Source of the DNA: Clostridia bacterium
GTDB taxonomy: Bacteria; Bacillota; Clostridia; Christensenellales; Aristaeellaceae
Reading direction: 5' to 3'
Assembly: GCA_900769875.1 (NCBI GenBank)
Contig: CAAGII010000118.1
Span: forward strand, 1-15,062
Length of the DNA stretch: 15,062 nt
The notes beneath the pieces are model-generated. The model did not search any database, was not told the origin of the DNA, and saw only the letters and a program-made list of their open reading frames with translations. A program made the position numbers and the translations under genes. Of this stretch, positions 8,188 through 15,020 are shown in pieces (positions within the stretch are counted from its first letter, which is position 1; each line of letters begins with the position of its first letter).

Positions 8188-10164
8188 TTACAGCACCTTC
8201 CTCACGGTAGACGGCGAATACGTCTCGAAAATCTGGTCGAAGTTGGTGGCGACGCTGTCGCTTGCCATGCCGCTGTCGCGGAAGACGGCGTAGTAGGGCT
8301 GGCGCTTGGCGATGGCGGTGACGGTTTCCAGGGTGACGCCCTCGTCAAAGCAGGCGAGCAGGAAGCCCTCCGCCACGTCAAAGACGCGCTTGCCACCGAT
8401 GACCGTTTCGCTAATCGGGCTGGAAGGCAGCACGCCCAGCTCCAGCATGACCTGGAAGAGCAAATCCTCCGGGGTTCGGTCGGGCTTGATGTTGTCGGTG
8501 ACGGCGTCCAGCAGGGTCTGCGGCAGCGCGGCGGGGTTGTAGCGAACCTCCAGCATGTTGCTGCTGTCCAGACGCAGCACGCGGAAGCCGATGTCCGGGC
8601 ACTCTTTTTCATCACCCTTGACTTCCCCAATTTTCTTTCCATAGTCTGGACTATGAAGATCGAAATTGTACGCTGTCAATAGTGGTTGAGATTCACAGCT
8701 TTCTTTGATTTTCTGCCCGGCGCGGCGGATGCGTTCCTTGCCGATTTCGCAGATGTTCCTGTAGCCCGCCTTGTAGGCTTCACTCTTTTCATCGCAGACC
8801 TCGGGGAGCTGCACCATGATGAATTTGCGGTGCCCGCCATCCTCGGCGTTGAGCTGCATCACGGCGTGGGCAGTGGTGGCGGAGCCGGAGAAGAAGTCGA
8901 GAATCAGACTATCTTTAGTTGCTCCTAACTTTATAAGCTCACGAATCAAGCCAACAGGTTTAGGATTGTCGAATACAGCCAAGTTGCCCAGAATATCTGT
9001 CATTTCGACTGAACCCTGTGTATTAAGAGGAACAAAATCCCAAAGAGAAGTATAAGAAATACCATCCTTAACATTGCACAAAAAGCGTTTCAGTTTCGGG
9101 CGGCCTTTCCCATCTTCTCCAAAGAATATTTCGTTATTGGAAAGCAATTTATCCATGGTTTCTTTGCTGAATCTCCAGTTCCCATTGTGAGGCGGATAGT
9201 GAATTTCGTGCGTATTGGGATTCTCAATCCCATAATTCAATGATGCAACATATCTTCCGCCTTTCACATTAGCGGATAAATCCCCTGAAACCCATGGACC
9301 TTTAGGATGATTATCCGGATTCTTGTATCTAGAAAGCTGATCTTCTGAACGCTCGCGATAATTTAGTTTTACTGCCCCAGCGTTTTTGGCATAAATAACG
9401 ATGTATTCATGAGCTGCACCTATTACCTGATCATTTGGAGGTGTACTTCTTTTCTTCCAAATAATTCGGCAAATAAAGTTCGATTCGCCAAACACTTCAT
9501 CAAAGGCTTTGCCTAGATTGTCAAGCTCGTTTTCGTCAATGCTCGCAAAAACAACTCCATCATCAGACAATAAATCCTTCGCAATCCTCAGCCTAGGATA
9601 GATCATATTCAGCCAGTCCGTATGGAAGCGCCCGTTGCTGTCTGTGTTCTGCACCAGCCGGTTGCCCTGCTCGTCGTACTGCCCGCTGCGCGCCATATAG
9701 CTGTCCGTGTCCTCGGCAAAGTCGTCCTCATAGACAAAATCGTTGCCCGTGTTGTACGGCGGGTCGATGTAGATCATCTTCACCTTGCCCAGATAGGTTT
9801 CCCGCAGCAGCTTGAGCACGTCGAGGTTGTCGCCCTCGATGTACAGGTTCTCGCTGTCCCAGCCGCCGGGGGTGCCGTCCCGGCCCACGCTGTCCGCACG
9901 CACGGGGCGCAGCGCGGCGCTGATGGGCGCGTTCGCCGCCAGCACGGCCTTCTTCTTGTCCGGCCAGGTGAACTGGTAGCGCTCCTCGCGCCCCTCCACC
10001 ACGCGCGTGTTGATCTCCTGCATGAGCACGTCCTTGTCAATGGCGCGCACCACCTCGCCCGTCGCCGGGTCGATGGTCTCCGTCACCGCGTTCGGAAAGA
10101 GGGCGGAGAGCTTGCGGAAATTCTCGTCCGCGAGGTTGGGGGTGTGCATGGTGAGCTTGTCCAT
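8188..10164 (-). CDS. mod: Type III-like DNA adenine methyltransferase Mod (beta-class)
   Basis: This 658-residue methyltransferase carries motif IV DPPYNTGNDF at 134-143 before the AdoMet-binding motif I DFFSGSATTAHAV at 423-435. That is the beta-class order of type III Mod proteins; DPPY is typical of N6-adenine methylation. GPWVSGDLSAN at 289-299 is a family block preceding the AdoMet-binding part. Residues 188-422 hold the target recognition region. This stretch, DNA ~8905-9605, is visibly AT-richer than the GC-rich DNA on both sides. In the pathway Mod protects host sites and supplies Res with sequence specificity. The ATG overlaps the upstream stop by 1 nt (TAATG), with GGAGG 9 nt upstream. 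The recognition sequence cannot be deduced. Confidence 0.93.
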   Translation of the reverse strand: MDKLTMHTPNLADENFRKLSALFPNAVTETIDPATGEVVRAIDKDVLMQEINTRVVEGREERYQFTWPDKKKAVLAANAPISAALRPVRADSVGRDGTPGGWDSENLYIEGDNLDVLKLLRETYLGKVKMIYIDPPYNTGNDFVYEDDFAEDTDSYMARSGQYDEQGNRLVQNTDSNGRFHTDWLNMIYPRLRIAKDLLSDDGVVFASIDENELDNLGKAFDEVFGESNFICRIIWKKRSTPPNDQVIGAAHEYIVIYAKNAGAVKLNYRERSEDQLSRYKNPDNHPKGPWVSGDLSANVKGGRYVASLNYGIENPNTHEIHYPPHNGNWRFSKETMDKLLSNNEIFFGEDGKGRPKLKRFLCNVKDGISYTSLWDFVPLNTQGSVEMTDILGNLAVFDNPKPVGLIRELIKLGATKDSLILDFFSGSATTAHAVMQLNAEDGGHRKFIMVQLPEVCDEKSEAYKAGYRNICEIGKERIRRAGQKIKESCESQPLLTAYNFDLHSPDYGKKIGEVKGDEKECPDIGFRVLRLDSSNMLEVRYNPAALPQTLLDAVTDNIKPDRTPEDLLFQVMLELGVLPSSPISETVIGGKRVFDVAEGFLLACFDEGVTLETVTAIAKRQPYYAVFRDSGMASDSVATNFDQIFETYSPSTVRKVL

Positions 10165-10808
10165 TAGTCCAAACCTCCGTTGTAAACAACATCGTAGTAT
10201 TCTTTGGCTTTGCGAAGCTGTTCTGCCAGTCGAGCCCTTTTACTTGGACTCTTCTTTTTTTCTACCTTTCGCTCCAGCTTCTCGATCTTTTTTTCTACCT
10301 TGGGGCGATAGTGATCCAGGGATTGATAAACAAATGGTTGGAGAGTAAACAACAAAGGAATGTTGTTAGAAAACCGATACACGGTTACTTGTTGCTGTCC
10401 GCCCATGAAAATGAATTTAGCTCCCAAGAGGCCTTGCACCACAGGATGATTGTAATCAAGCTGTGCAGTAAAACCGGGAGAATTATACAGTTTGTAGATG
10501 ATAGCCTGCTGAACATCGCTCAAACTGTTAATTCTTTTGAGGGCTTTTCTCCTAAAGGTGAGCTTGTGATACAGAGAAGAAGCCTTTTTTTCTGAGTAAT
10601 AAAACAGATATACCAGCAACAAACACGTAACAATAATGAAAACAAGTCCAAACACGAAACCGTTCTTCTGAGCCCATTCAAGCAAGTATAGCTTTTGCAA
10701 CCACTCATCGGGTAGAAGTATCATTATTCCGCTGAAAATCCATAAAGCTGGCAGAAGAATTTTTAGAGGAATCTTCAACCAATCCGGGATGTTTACGCTT
10801 ATATCCAT
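10164..10808 (-). CDS. SieB-like two-helix membrane protein with a C-terminal coiled tail
   Basis: This 214-residue protein has two hydrophobic helices, at about 13-33 and 51-71, separated by LPDEWLQKLYLLEWAQKNG. A soluble part follows, with INSLSDVQQAIIYKLYNSPG (93-112) and HPVVQGLLGAKFIFMG (121-136). This layout and spacing resemble the superinfection-exclusion protein SieB family, in which lambdoid prophages abort growth of other phages at the membrane. The family call is by recall and moderate. Residues 167-207 add a lysine/glutamate-rich coil resembling the tail of the upstream DUF4391 protein. The gene is AT-richer than its neighbours, suggesting separate acquisition. Start: ATG 10806-10808 is preferred over ATG 10812-10814 because GGAGG lies 7 nt before it but almost touches the earlier one. 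It overlaps the stop codons of both neighbours by 1 nt. Confidence 0.72.
   Translation of the reverse strand: MDISVNIPDWLKIPLKILLPALWIFSGIMILLPDEWLQKLYLLEWAQKNGFVFGLVFIIVTCLLLVYLFYYSEKKASSLYHKLTFRRKALKRINSLSDVQQAIIYKLYNSPGFTAQLDYNHPVVQGLLGAKFIFMGGQQQVTVYRFSNNIPLLFTLQPFVYQSLDHYRPKVEKKIEKLERKVEKKKSPSKRARLAEQLRKAKEYYDVVYNGGLD
10232..10301 (-). other. Duplicated A-AAA-AAG slippery heptamers with Shine-Dalgarno-like and hairpin elements
   Basis: A 16-nt sequence (AAGGTAGAAAAAAAGA in the gene) occurs at 10286-10301 and again at 10253-10268, exactly 33 nt apart, encoding a repeated KVEKK. Each copy contains A-AAA-AAG in the zero frame (10287-10293 and 10254-10260), the dnaX-type -1 slippery heptamer. 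Before the second copy GGAG (10272-10275) lies 11 nt upstream. After it, GAGTCC/GGGCTC (10246-10251 with 10232-10237) can form a 6-bp stem. A -1 shift at either heptamer reaches the same TAA within 5-16 codons. Confidence 0.4.
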
Positions 10809-11419
10809 CAGCATTCCTCCAATCTTAGGCGATGTTGTTTGATCTGTTGAACGAGGTCAAACTTCTTCTTCGGCTGCCGTTCCGCCCGCGCCAGCTTTTC
10901 CAGCCGGGCGATTTCCTTTTGCAGCTTCTCGCGCTGCGCGGCGGCGGCGAGCTGCTCATCCAGCGTCTGCCCCTGCGCCCGCTCAATGCCCGCGATGCGG
11001 GAGACGATGTTCTCCCACACGGTATCAAGGTTCAGCCCGGCCAGCGGCAGGGTCAGGCTGCCCGCCTCCGCCCACTGTGTCATCAGCAGGCGGGTCTGCC
11101 AGAGCGCCAGCCGCTGCCGACTGTCCGCTTCCAGCAGGAGCACGAGCCGCTGCCCGAACATCCGGGACAGAACCGCGATGCTTTGCGGGTCAAAGTCCGC
11201 CGTTCGCAGCAGAACGTGCATCACGAACAGGCTCTGCACGCCTTCGCCCGCTTCAAGGTTCAGGGAAACGGGGGAAATCTCATGCACGAGCGTCATGCGG
11301 GCAATGTCCGCGTCGAAACGCTTGCGCCGCTGCGCGCTCATGTTCGCGCCGAAATGCTCGAACACCTTTTTCTTTGTCAGAACCTTGTGGATTTCCGTGG
11401 ATGCCGGAAGCCCCAGCAT
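10808..11419 (-). CDS. DUF4391 domain-containing protein
   Basis: This 203-residue soluble protein starts MLGLPASTEIHKVLTKKKVF. Its order of blocks matches DUF4391 proteins that sit between a helicase gene and a type III-like mod gene. The function is unproven; an adaptor between the SNF2 helicase and the Mod/Res pair is inference from synteny. Residues ~155-203 are charged and heptad-like (KEIARLEKLARAE, then PKKKFDLVQQIK), consistent with a coiled coil for docking. A GTG at 11426-11428 would give 206 residues. ATG 11417-11419 is preferred because a consensus GGAGGTGA lies 5 nt before it and the protein start then matches the family. That ribosome binding site overlaps the helicase stop codon, so translation is coupled. 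Confidence 0.8.
   Translation of the reverse strand: MLGLPASTEIHKVLTKKKVFEHFGANMSAQRRKRFDADIARMTLVHEISPVSLNLEAGEGVQSLFVMHVLLRTADFDPQSIAVLSRMFGQRLVLLLEADSRQRLALWQTRLLMTQWAEAGSLTLPLAGLNLDTVWENIVSRIAGIERAQGQTLDEQLAAAAQREKLQKEIARLEKLARAERQPKKKFDLVQQIKQHRLRLEEC
10816..10820 (-). promoter_or_regulatory. Ribosome binding site that decides the SieB-like start
   Basis: GGAGG on the minus strand lies 7 nt before ATG 10806-10808 but only 1 nt before ATG 10812-10814. This favours the downstream start, which forms TGATG with the DUF4391 stop. Confidence 0.7.
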
Positions 11420-11424
11420 GGCGC

Positions 11425-11432
11425 TCACCTCC
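11425..11432 (-). promoter_or_regulatory. Consensus ribosome binding site overlapping the helicase stop
   Basis: GGAGGTGA on the minus strand, 5 nt before ATG 11417-11419. Its last three bases are the TGA stop of the helicase gene. It decides the DUF4391 start against the in-frame GTG buried in the same octamer. Confidence 0.7.
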
Positions 11433-14400
11433 GCTGCTCAACGACAAGGAAGCCAATCAGCTCAAAATCCTCCAGACCGGATATTGCGCTGGACAGGAAC
11501 GATACCTGACTGCCCTTCATGAAGGCGTCCAGATCGCTTTCTTCCTTCACATGGATGATGGAATCAATCGCCTCCGACAGCAGCTCGGAGTAGAGCTGCA
11601 TGTCCCTGCCGTCGCGCGTCTCCCGGTTGAACTGCCTGCAAAGCTCCATGTCGGGCTGCTCGCGCCCCTTGCACAGAAAGCGCATCTTGTCCAGCATGTC
11701 CTTGGGGGAAAGGTGATCGCAGACGACCTCGCCGTCCTCGCTGACATACACCATGTAGTATGGATGCAGCCGGTTCTGGTTGTCGATGTTGACCGCGTTG
11801 CTGATGTTTTTGAGAACGAAGATGGCGCCCGCGGGCATGTCCTCCGACGCGGGAACCACCGCGTGCATACCGCGCGGTGCGCCCTCCAGATCGTCGTGAT
11901 GCTTGACGTATTCGAGCAAATCCATGCGGAACTCGTTCAGCCCCAAATCCATGATGGAGACGCCGCTGGACATGTCCTCCAAATCGACGACCTCCTCCTG
12001 CAGGCGCTTGAGCTGTGCCCGGCGGTATTCCAGATCGCCCTTTTCCTCTTCGTTGATGAGATCGTCGTCGCCCGTGGCGGTCATGACGGTAATCTTCATG
12101 CGCGTCTCCACGCGGGCCTTCAGGTTGATGTATTCGTCCAGATCCATGTCCGGCCAGAAGTTGACCAGCTGAATGCAGGCGTTTTTGCTGCCGATTCGGT
12201 CGATTCGCCCAAAGCGCTGGATGATGCGCACGGGGTTCCAGTGAATGTCATAGTTGACGACGTAGTCGCAGTCCTGAAGGTTCTGGCCCTCGGAGATGCA
12301 GTCCGTCGCAATCAGAATGTCGATGTCTTCCTGACATGCCGCGCCCAGCGCATCCCGCCCCTTCGAAATGGGGGAGAAGCAGGTGAGCACCGTGTTCAGG
12401 TCTGCGCGCAGGCGGGGGATGGTCGTTTTGCCCTCCACCGTGCCGGTGATTTCGGCGCAGTTCAGCCCGTATGCCGCCTTTACAAACGGCGCAATCTGCT
12501 GATAGAGGTAATCCGCCGTATCGGAGAACGCCGTAAAGATGAGCAGCTTGCGGTTGCCCGGGTTGATGGGGTGCGCCTGCTTGTCGCGGATCAGCTCAAG
12601 CAGGGTCTGCAGCTTGGTGTCGTGCTCCGGCGTAATGTCGCCCACCATCGAGGTCAGCAGTTCCAGATTCTCGGCGTCTTCCGTAAGCTCATGCAGCCAG
12701 GAGGTGTAGTCCATGTCGGCAATGTCGATGCGCACCTTTTTGCCGACTGTGAAGAAATCCGTGTTTTGGTCGTCGTCAAAGTCCGAGACGGGCATGATTT
12801 CGGGCAGCTCCATGACCTGTTTCCCGCCCTGATAGGCGTGAATGATCTCGATGGTGTCGGCAATGAGCTTGCGGATGCGCTCCAAAGTCAACTGGAAGGA
12901 GTACACGGACGATTCCAGCCGCTTGAGCAGATTGATGCTCATCAATCTGCGGATGCCTTCCTCGCGCCCCATCTGGGTCAGACTGTTGCCCTTGTTGTGC
13001 GTCAGGTCGTAGTACTTGGCGGCCTTGCTGGGCAGGATGAAGTTGCTGGGCGTGTAGACGGACAGGTTCAGCAGCATCAGGATTTCGTAGATGTCGTTGT
13101 AATGAATCGCGCCCTTCAGGCCGGTGAGATGCGGGCGGCAGGAAATGGGCTTCAGGCGGTCCGGGAATCTGCCGATTTCCGTCATGGAATAGTATTTCTC
13201 GATGTGCCTGCGGCTGCGGGCGATGGTGACGCTGTCGAGCACCTCAAAGAAGTCGAAATCCAGCGTTTTGAGCAGCGCTTCTGTGGTGCGCTGCGCAGCG
13301 GGCAGCTTGCTCCATGCATTGAAGGCTGTCTGCGCGCTGCGGAAGATCTCATCAATCGTGTGCGTGGTATTCAGCTTGGCGTTGATTTGCGAGGCATCGC
13401 CTTCGTAGGCGAGGGCCAGCTGGTTGCGCAGGTCGGTAAAGCGGTTGTTGACCGGCGTAGCGGAGAGCATGAGCACCTTCGTCTTCACGCCTGCGCGGAT
13501 GACCCTGTTCATCAGGCGCAGATAGCGGTTCTCGCGTTCATCCTCGCCGTTTCTGGAGCCGCCGTTGCGGAAATTGTGGGATTCGTCGATGACCACCAGA
13601 TCATAGTTGCCCCAGTTGATTCGGGAAAGATCAATTTGGCCCGAAAAGCCGTGCTCGCGGGAGAGGTCGGTGTGGTACAGCACGTCGTAGCGAAGCCGAT
13701 CCTGCGCGATGGGGTTGTTGACGTAGTTGCTCTTGTAGGTCATCCAGTTTTCGGAGAGCTTCTTGGGGCAGAGCACGAGTACGGATTTGTTCCGGTTTTC
13801 GTAATACTTGATCACAGCCAGCGCTGTGAAGGTCTTGCCCAGACCGACGCTGTCTGCAAGAATGCAGCCGTTGAAGGTTTCGAGCTTGTTGATGATGGCA
13901 AGCGCCGCGTCCCGCTGGAAGTTGTACAGCATTTTCCAGATTTGGGAGTCCTTGAAGCCAGTTGCCTCATTGGGCAGATTGTCTTCCGAGATATCCTCGA
14001 GGAACGTGCTGAAAATGTTGTATAGCGTAAAGAAATAGATGAATTCCGGCGCGTTTTCTCTGTATGCCGTAGAGATGCTGTCAACGACCAGCTCCGTCAC
14101 ATCCTGCACACGATTGGGGTCATTCCAGATTTCATCAAACAGCCGCAGGAAAGTCTGCCCGTTTTCGGCAGCTTCCGTGCGGTTGACGACATAGTAGGCA
14201 TTGTTTCCCCGCTCGCAGCCCAGATCGACGGTGGTGAACCCGTTGACGGGCATATAGGTGCTTTCATCCACATTGATGAAGCCCATCATCTGTTGGCGCG
14301 ATGTGTTGGAGCGGAAGCGAACCTTGCGGCGAATCCAGTCGGCGCACTCCCGGGCAATTGCCTTTTGGGTCAGTTCATTGCGCAGTTTGATCTCGAATTC

Positions 14401-14655
14401 TGTGCCATACAGGCTGCGTTCACGGGAAATTCGGGGAATATAGAATTCCTTCTTCTCCTTTGGTGTTTTCTCTTCAATAAAAGTAGGCGAAGTAAAGATG
14501 AATCGGATTTCCTCCACAGACTCCAGCTGCGCCTTGAGCTCCTGATACGCATAGATAGAAAAGCAGGCTGCTGCAATAGAAACCTTGCTTCCTTTATGGA
14601 TGGTCTCGATAATGTCGTCCCGAACGGTTGTCGTGATCTGGTCAATCATCTTCAT
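11425..14655 (-). CDS. SNF2-type helicase with an N-terminal PLD-like region
   Basis: This large SF2/SNF2-family DNA translocase has 1076 residues from the preferred start. Motifs, numbered from that start: Walker A ADSVGLGKT 267-275, DESH (DEAH-type box) 357-360, SATP 398-401, TDCISEGQNLQ 784-794, and QRFGRIDRIGS 813-823, the SNF2 arginine-finger motif VI. Residues 1-200 resemble a phospholipase-D-like fold, but I see no HxKxxxxD, so that part is probably a structural or DNA-binding domain. A long insert (residues ~430-700) separates the two motor lobes. ATG 14653-14655 is preferred: GAGGG lies 6 nt upstream and a candidate promoter places the transcript start only ~9 nt before the alternative ATG 14710-14712, which would add 19 residues. 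It is the first gene of the operon and may scan DNA for the Mod/Res complex. Confidence 0.88.
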   Translation of the reverse strand: MKMIDQITTTVRDDIIETIHKGSKVSIAAACFSIYAYQELKAQLESVEEIRFIFTSPTFIEEKTPKEKKEFYIPRISRERSLYGTEFEIKLRNELTQKAIARECADWIRRKVRFRSNTSRQQMMGFINVDESTYMPVNGFTTVDLGCERGNNAYYVVNRTEAAENGQTFLRLFDEIWNDPNRVQDVTELVVDSISTAYRENAPEFIYFFTLYNIFSTFLEDISEDNLPNEATGFKDSQIWKMLYNFQRDAALAIINKLETFNGCILADSVGLGKTFTALAVIKYYENRNKSVLVLCPKKLSENWMTYKSNYVNNPIAQDRLRYDVLYHTDLSREHGFSGQIDLSRINWGNYDLVVIDESHNFRNGGSRNGEDERENRYLRLMNRVIRAGVKTKVLMLSATPVNNRFTDLRNQLALAYEGDASQINAKLNTTHTIDEIFRSAQTAFNAWSKLPAAQRTTEALLKTLDFDFFEVLDSVTIARSRRHIEKYYSMTEIGRFPDRLKPISCRPHLTGLKGAIHYNDIYEILMLLNLSVYTPSNFILPSKAAKYYDLTHNKGNSLTQMGREEGIRRLMSINLLKRLESSVYSFQLTLERIRKLIADTIEIIHAYQGGKQVMELPEIMPVSDFDDDQNTDFFTVGKKVRIDIADMDYTSWLHELTEDAENLELLTSMVGDITPEHDTKLQTLLELIRDKQAHPINPGNRKLLIFTAFSDTADYLYQQIAPFVKAAYGLNCAEITGTVEGKTTIPRLRADLNTVLTCFSPISKGRDALGAACQEDIDILIATDCISEGQNLQDCDYVVNYDIHWNPVRIIQRFGRIDRIGSKNACIQLVNFWPDMDLDEYINLKARVETRMKITVMTATGDDDLINEEEKGDLEYRRAQLKRLQEEVVDLEDMSSGVSIMDLGLNEFRMDLLEYVKHHDDLEGAPRGMHAVVPASEDMPAGAIFVLKNISNAVNIDNQNRLHPYYMVYVSEDGEVVCDHLSPKDMLDKMRFLCKGREQPDMELCRQFNRETRDGRDMQLYSELLSEAIDSIIHVKEESDLDAFMKGSQVSFLSSAISGLEDFELIGFLVVEQRR

Positions 14656-14661
14656 GTGCAG

Positions 14662-14666
14662 CCCTC
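14662..14666 (-). promoter_or_regulatory. Ribosome binding site supporting the helicase start at 14655
   Basis: GAGGG lies 6 nt before ATG 14653-14655. The alternative ATG at 14710-14712 has only a weak AAGAG-like sequence upstream. Confidence 0.6.
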
Positions 14667-14687
14667 GCCCGCAGCGCTTGTTATCAT

Positions 14688-14706
14688 TCGAAAATAGTCG
14701 AAAATA
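14688..14706. repeat. Helically phased direct repeats in the operon leader
   Basis: TCGAAAATA occurs at 14688-14696 and 14698-14706, exactly 10 bp apart (one DNA turn), just downstream of the candidate promoter. This is a plausible binding site for a repressor or activator. No dedicated regulator gene is visible in the window. Confidence 0.4.
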
Positions 14707-14727
14707 CACCATTTTCTACTCTTGTTT

Positions 14728-14756
14728 ATTGTACGCTGAAATGAGACAAAAAACAA
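14728..14756 (-). promoter_or_regulatory. Candidate sigma-70/sigma-A promoter of the defence operon
   Basis: On the minus strand, TTGTTT (14751-14756) and TACAAT (14728-14733) are separated by 17 nt. The -10 matches TATAAT at five of six positions; the -35 matches only TTG. The expected transcript start near 14721 leaves a ~66-nt leader before the preferred helicase start. Confidence 0.5.
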
Positions 14757-14869
14757 GCTGAACATTCGCAATGGAAAGCATATACGATCCTTGCAAATAT
14801 ACATGATGGTTCCTTCAGCAACGGGATAAGCCGCCTGCATCAAACCCGCTGCGAAAAAATTTGCGAAAG

Positions 14870-14890
14870 AAATTTCAAAAGCTGAAATTT
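14870..14890. repeat. Palindrome, copy 1 (AAATTTCA-N5-TGAAATTT)
   Basis: Perfect 8-bp arms at 14870-14877 and 14883-14890 with spacer AAAGC. It overlaps the TTGACC hexamer (14890-14895). A near-identical core recurs 110 bp to the right. Confidence 0.7.
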
Positions 14891-14979
14891 TGACCCCTCA
14901 TTTTTCTAATATTTCCGTGGGTAAACATATAAAAACATATCGATCATACCTCAAAAAACCATCTATTCCTTGATTTTTG

Positions 14980-14999
14980 GAATTTCAAAAACTGAATTC
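14980..14999. repeat. Palindrome, copy 2 (GAATTTCA-N5-TGAATTC)
   Basis: Imperfect palindrome. Bases 14981-14996 match 14871-14886 at 15 of 16 positions. It lies 2 nt before the T-run and GGAGGG preceding ATG 15021, so it could be an operator for a rightward gene. Confidence 0.6.
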
Positions 15000-15020
15000 G
15001 TTTTTGGAGGGAACTCTGCT

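Larger units (their letters stand above)
14713..15020. other. AT-rich intergenic region upstream of the operon
   Basis: This 308-base stretch has no convincing gene. It holds the leftward promoter (14728-14756), direct repeats TGCGAAA at 14850 and 14862, a palindrome at 14870-14890 and a related one at 14980-14999, repeats AAACATAT at 14923-14930 and 14933-14940 (10 bp apart), and a TTGACC -35-like hexamer at 14890-14895 without a well-spaced -10. It looks like a divergent regulatory region or the edge of another mobile element. I cannot decide which. Confidence 0.5.

Noticed and set aside
11077..14025. A 982-codon plus-strand open frame under the helicase gene
   Set aside because: The helicase on the minus strand has all SNF2 motifs. 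The plus frame has no recognisable domain and is arginine/alanine/valine-rich shadow sequence.
8188..14655. DISARM or BREX system
   Set aside because: The helicase/methyltransferase combination is superficially similar, but the hallmark partners (DrmB-like or PglZ/BrxC-like genes) are absent. Mod plus Res indicates a type III-like system.
14817..14852. Terminator-like hairpin GCAACGGG/CCCGCTGC in the intergenic region
   Set aside because: It has an internal mismatch and a 19-nt loop, and an A-run rather than a T-run follows on the plus strand. It was not counted as a terminator.
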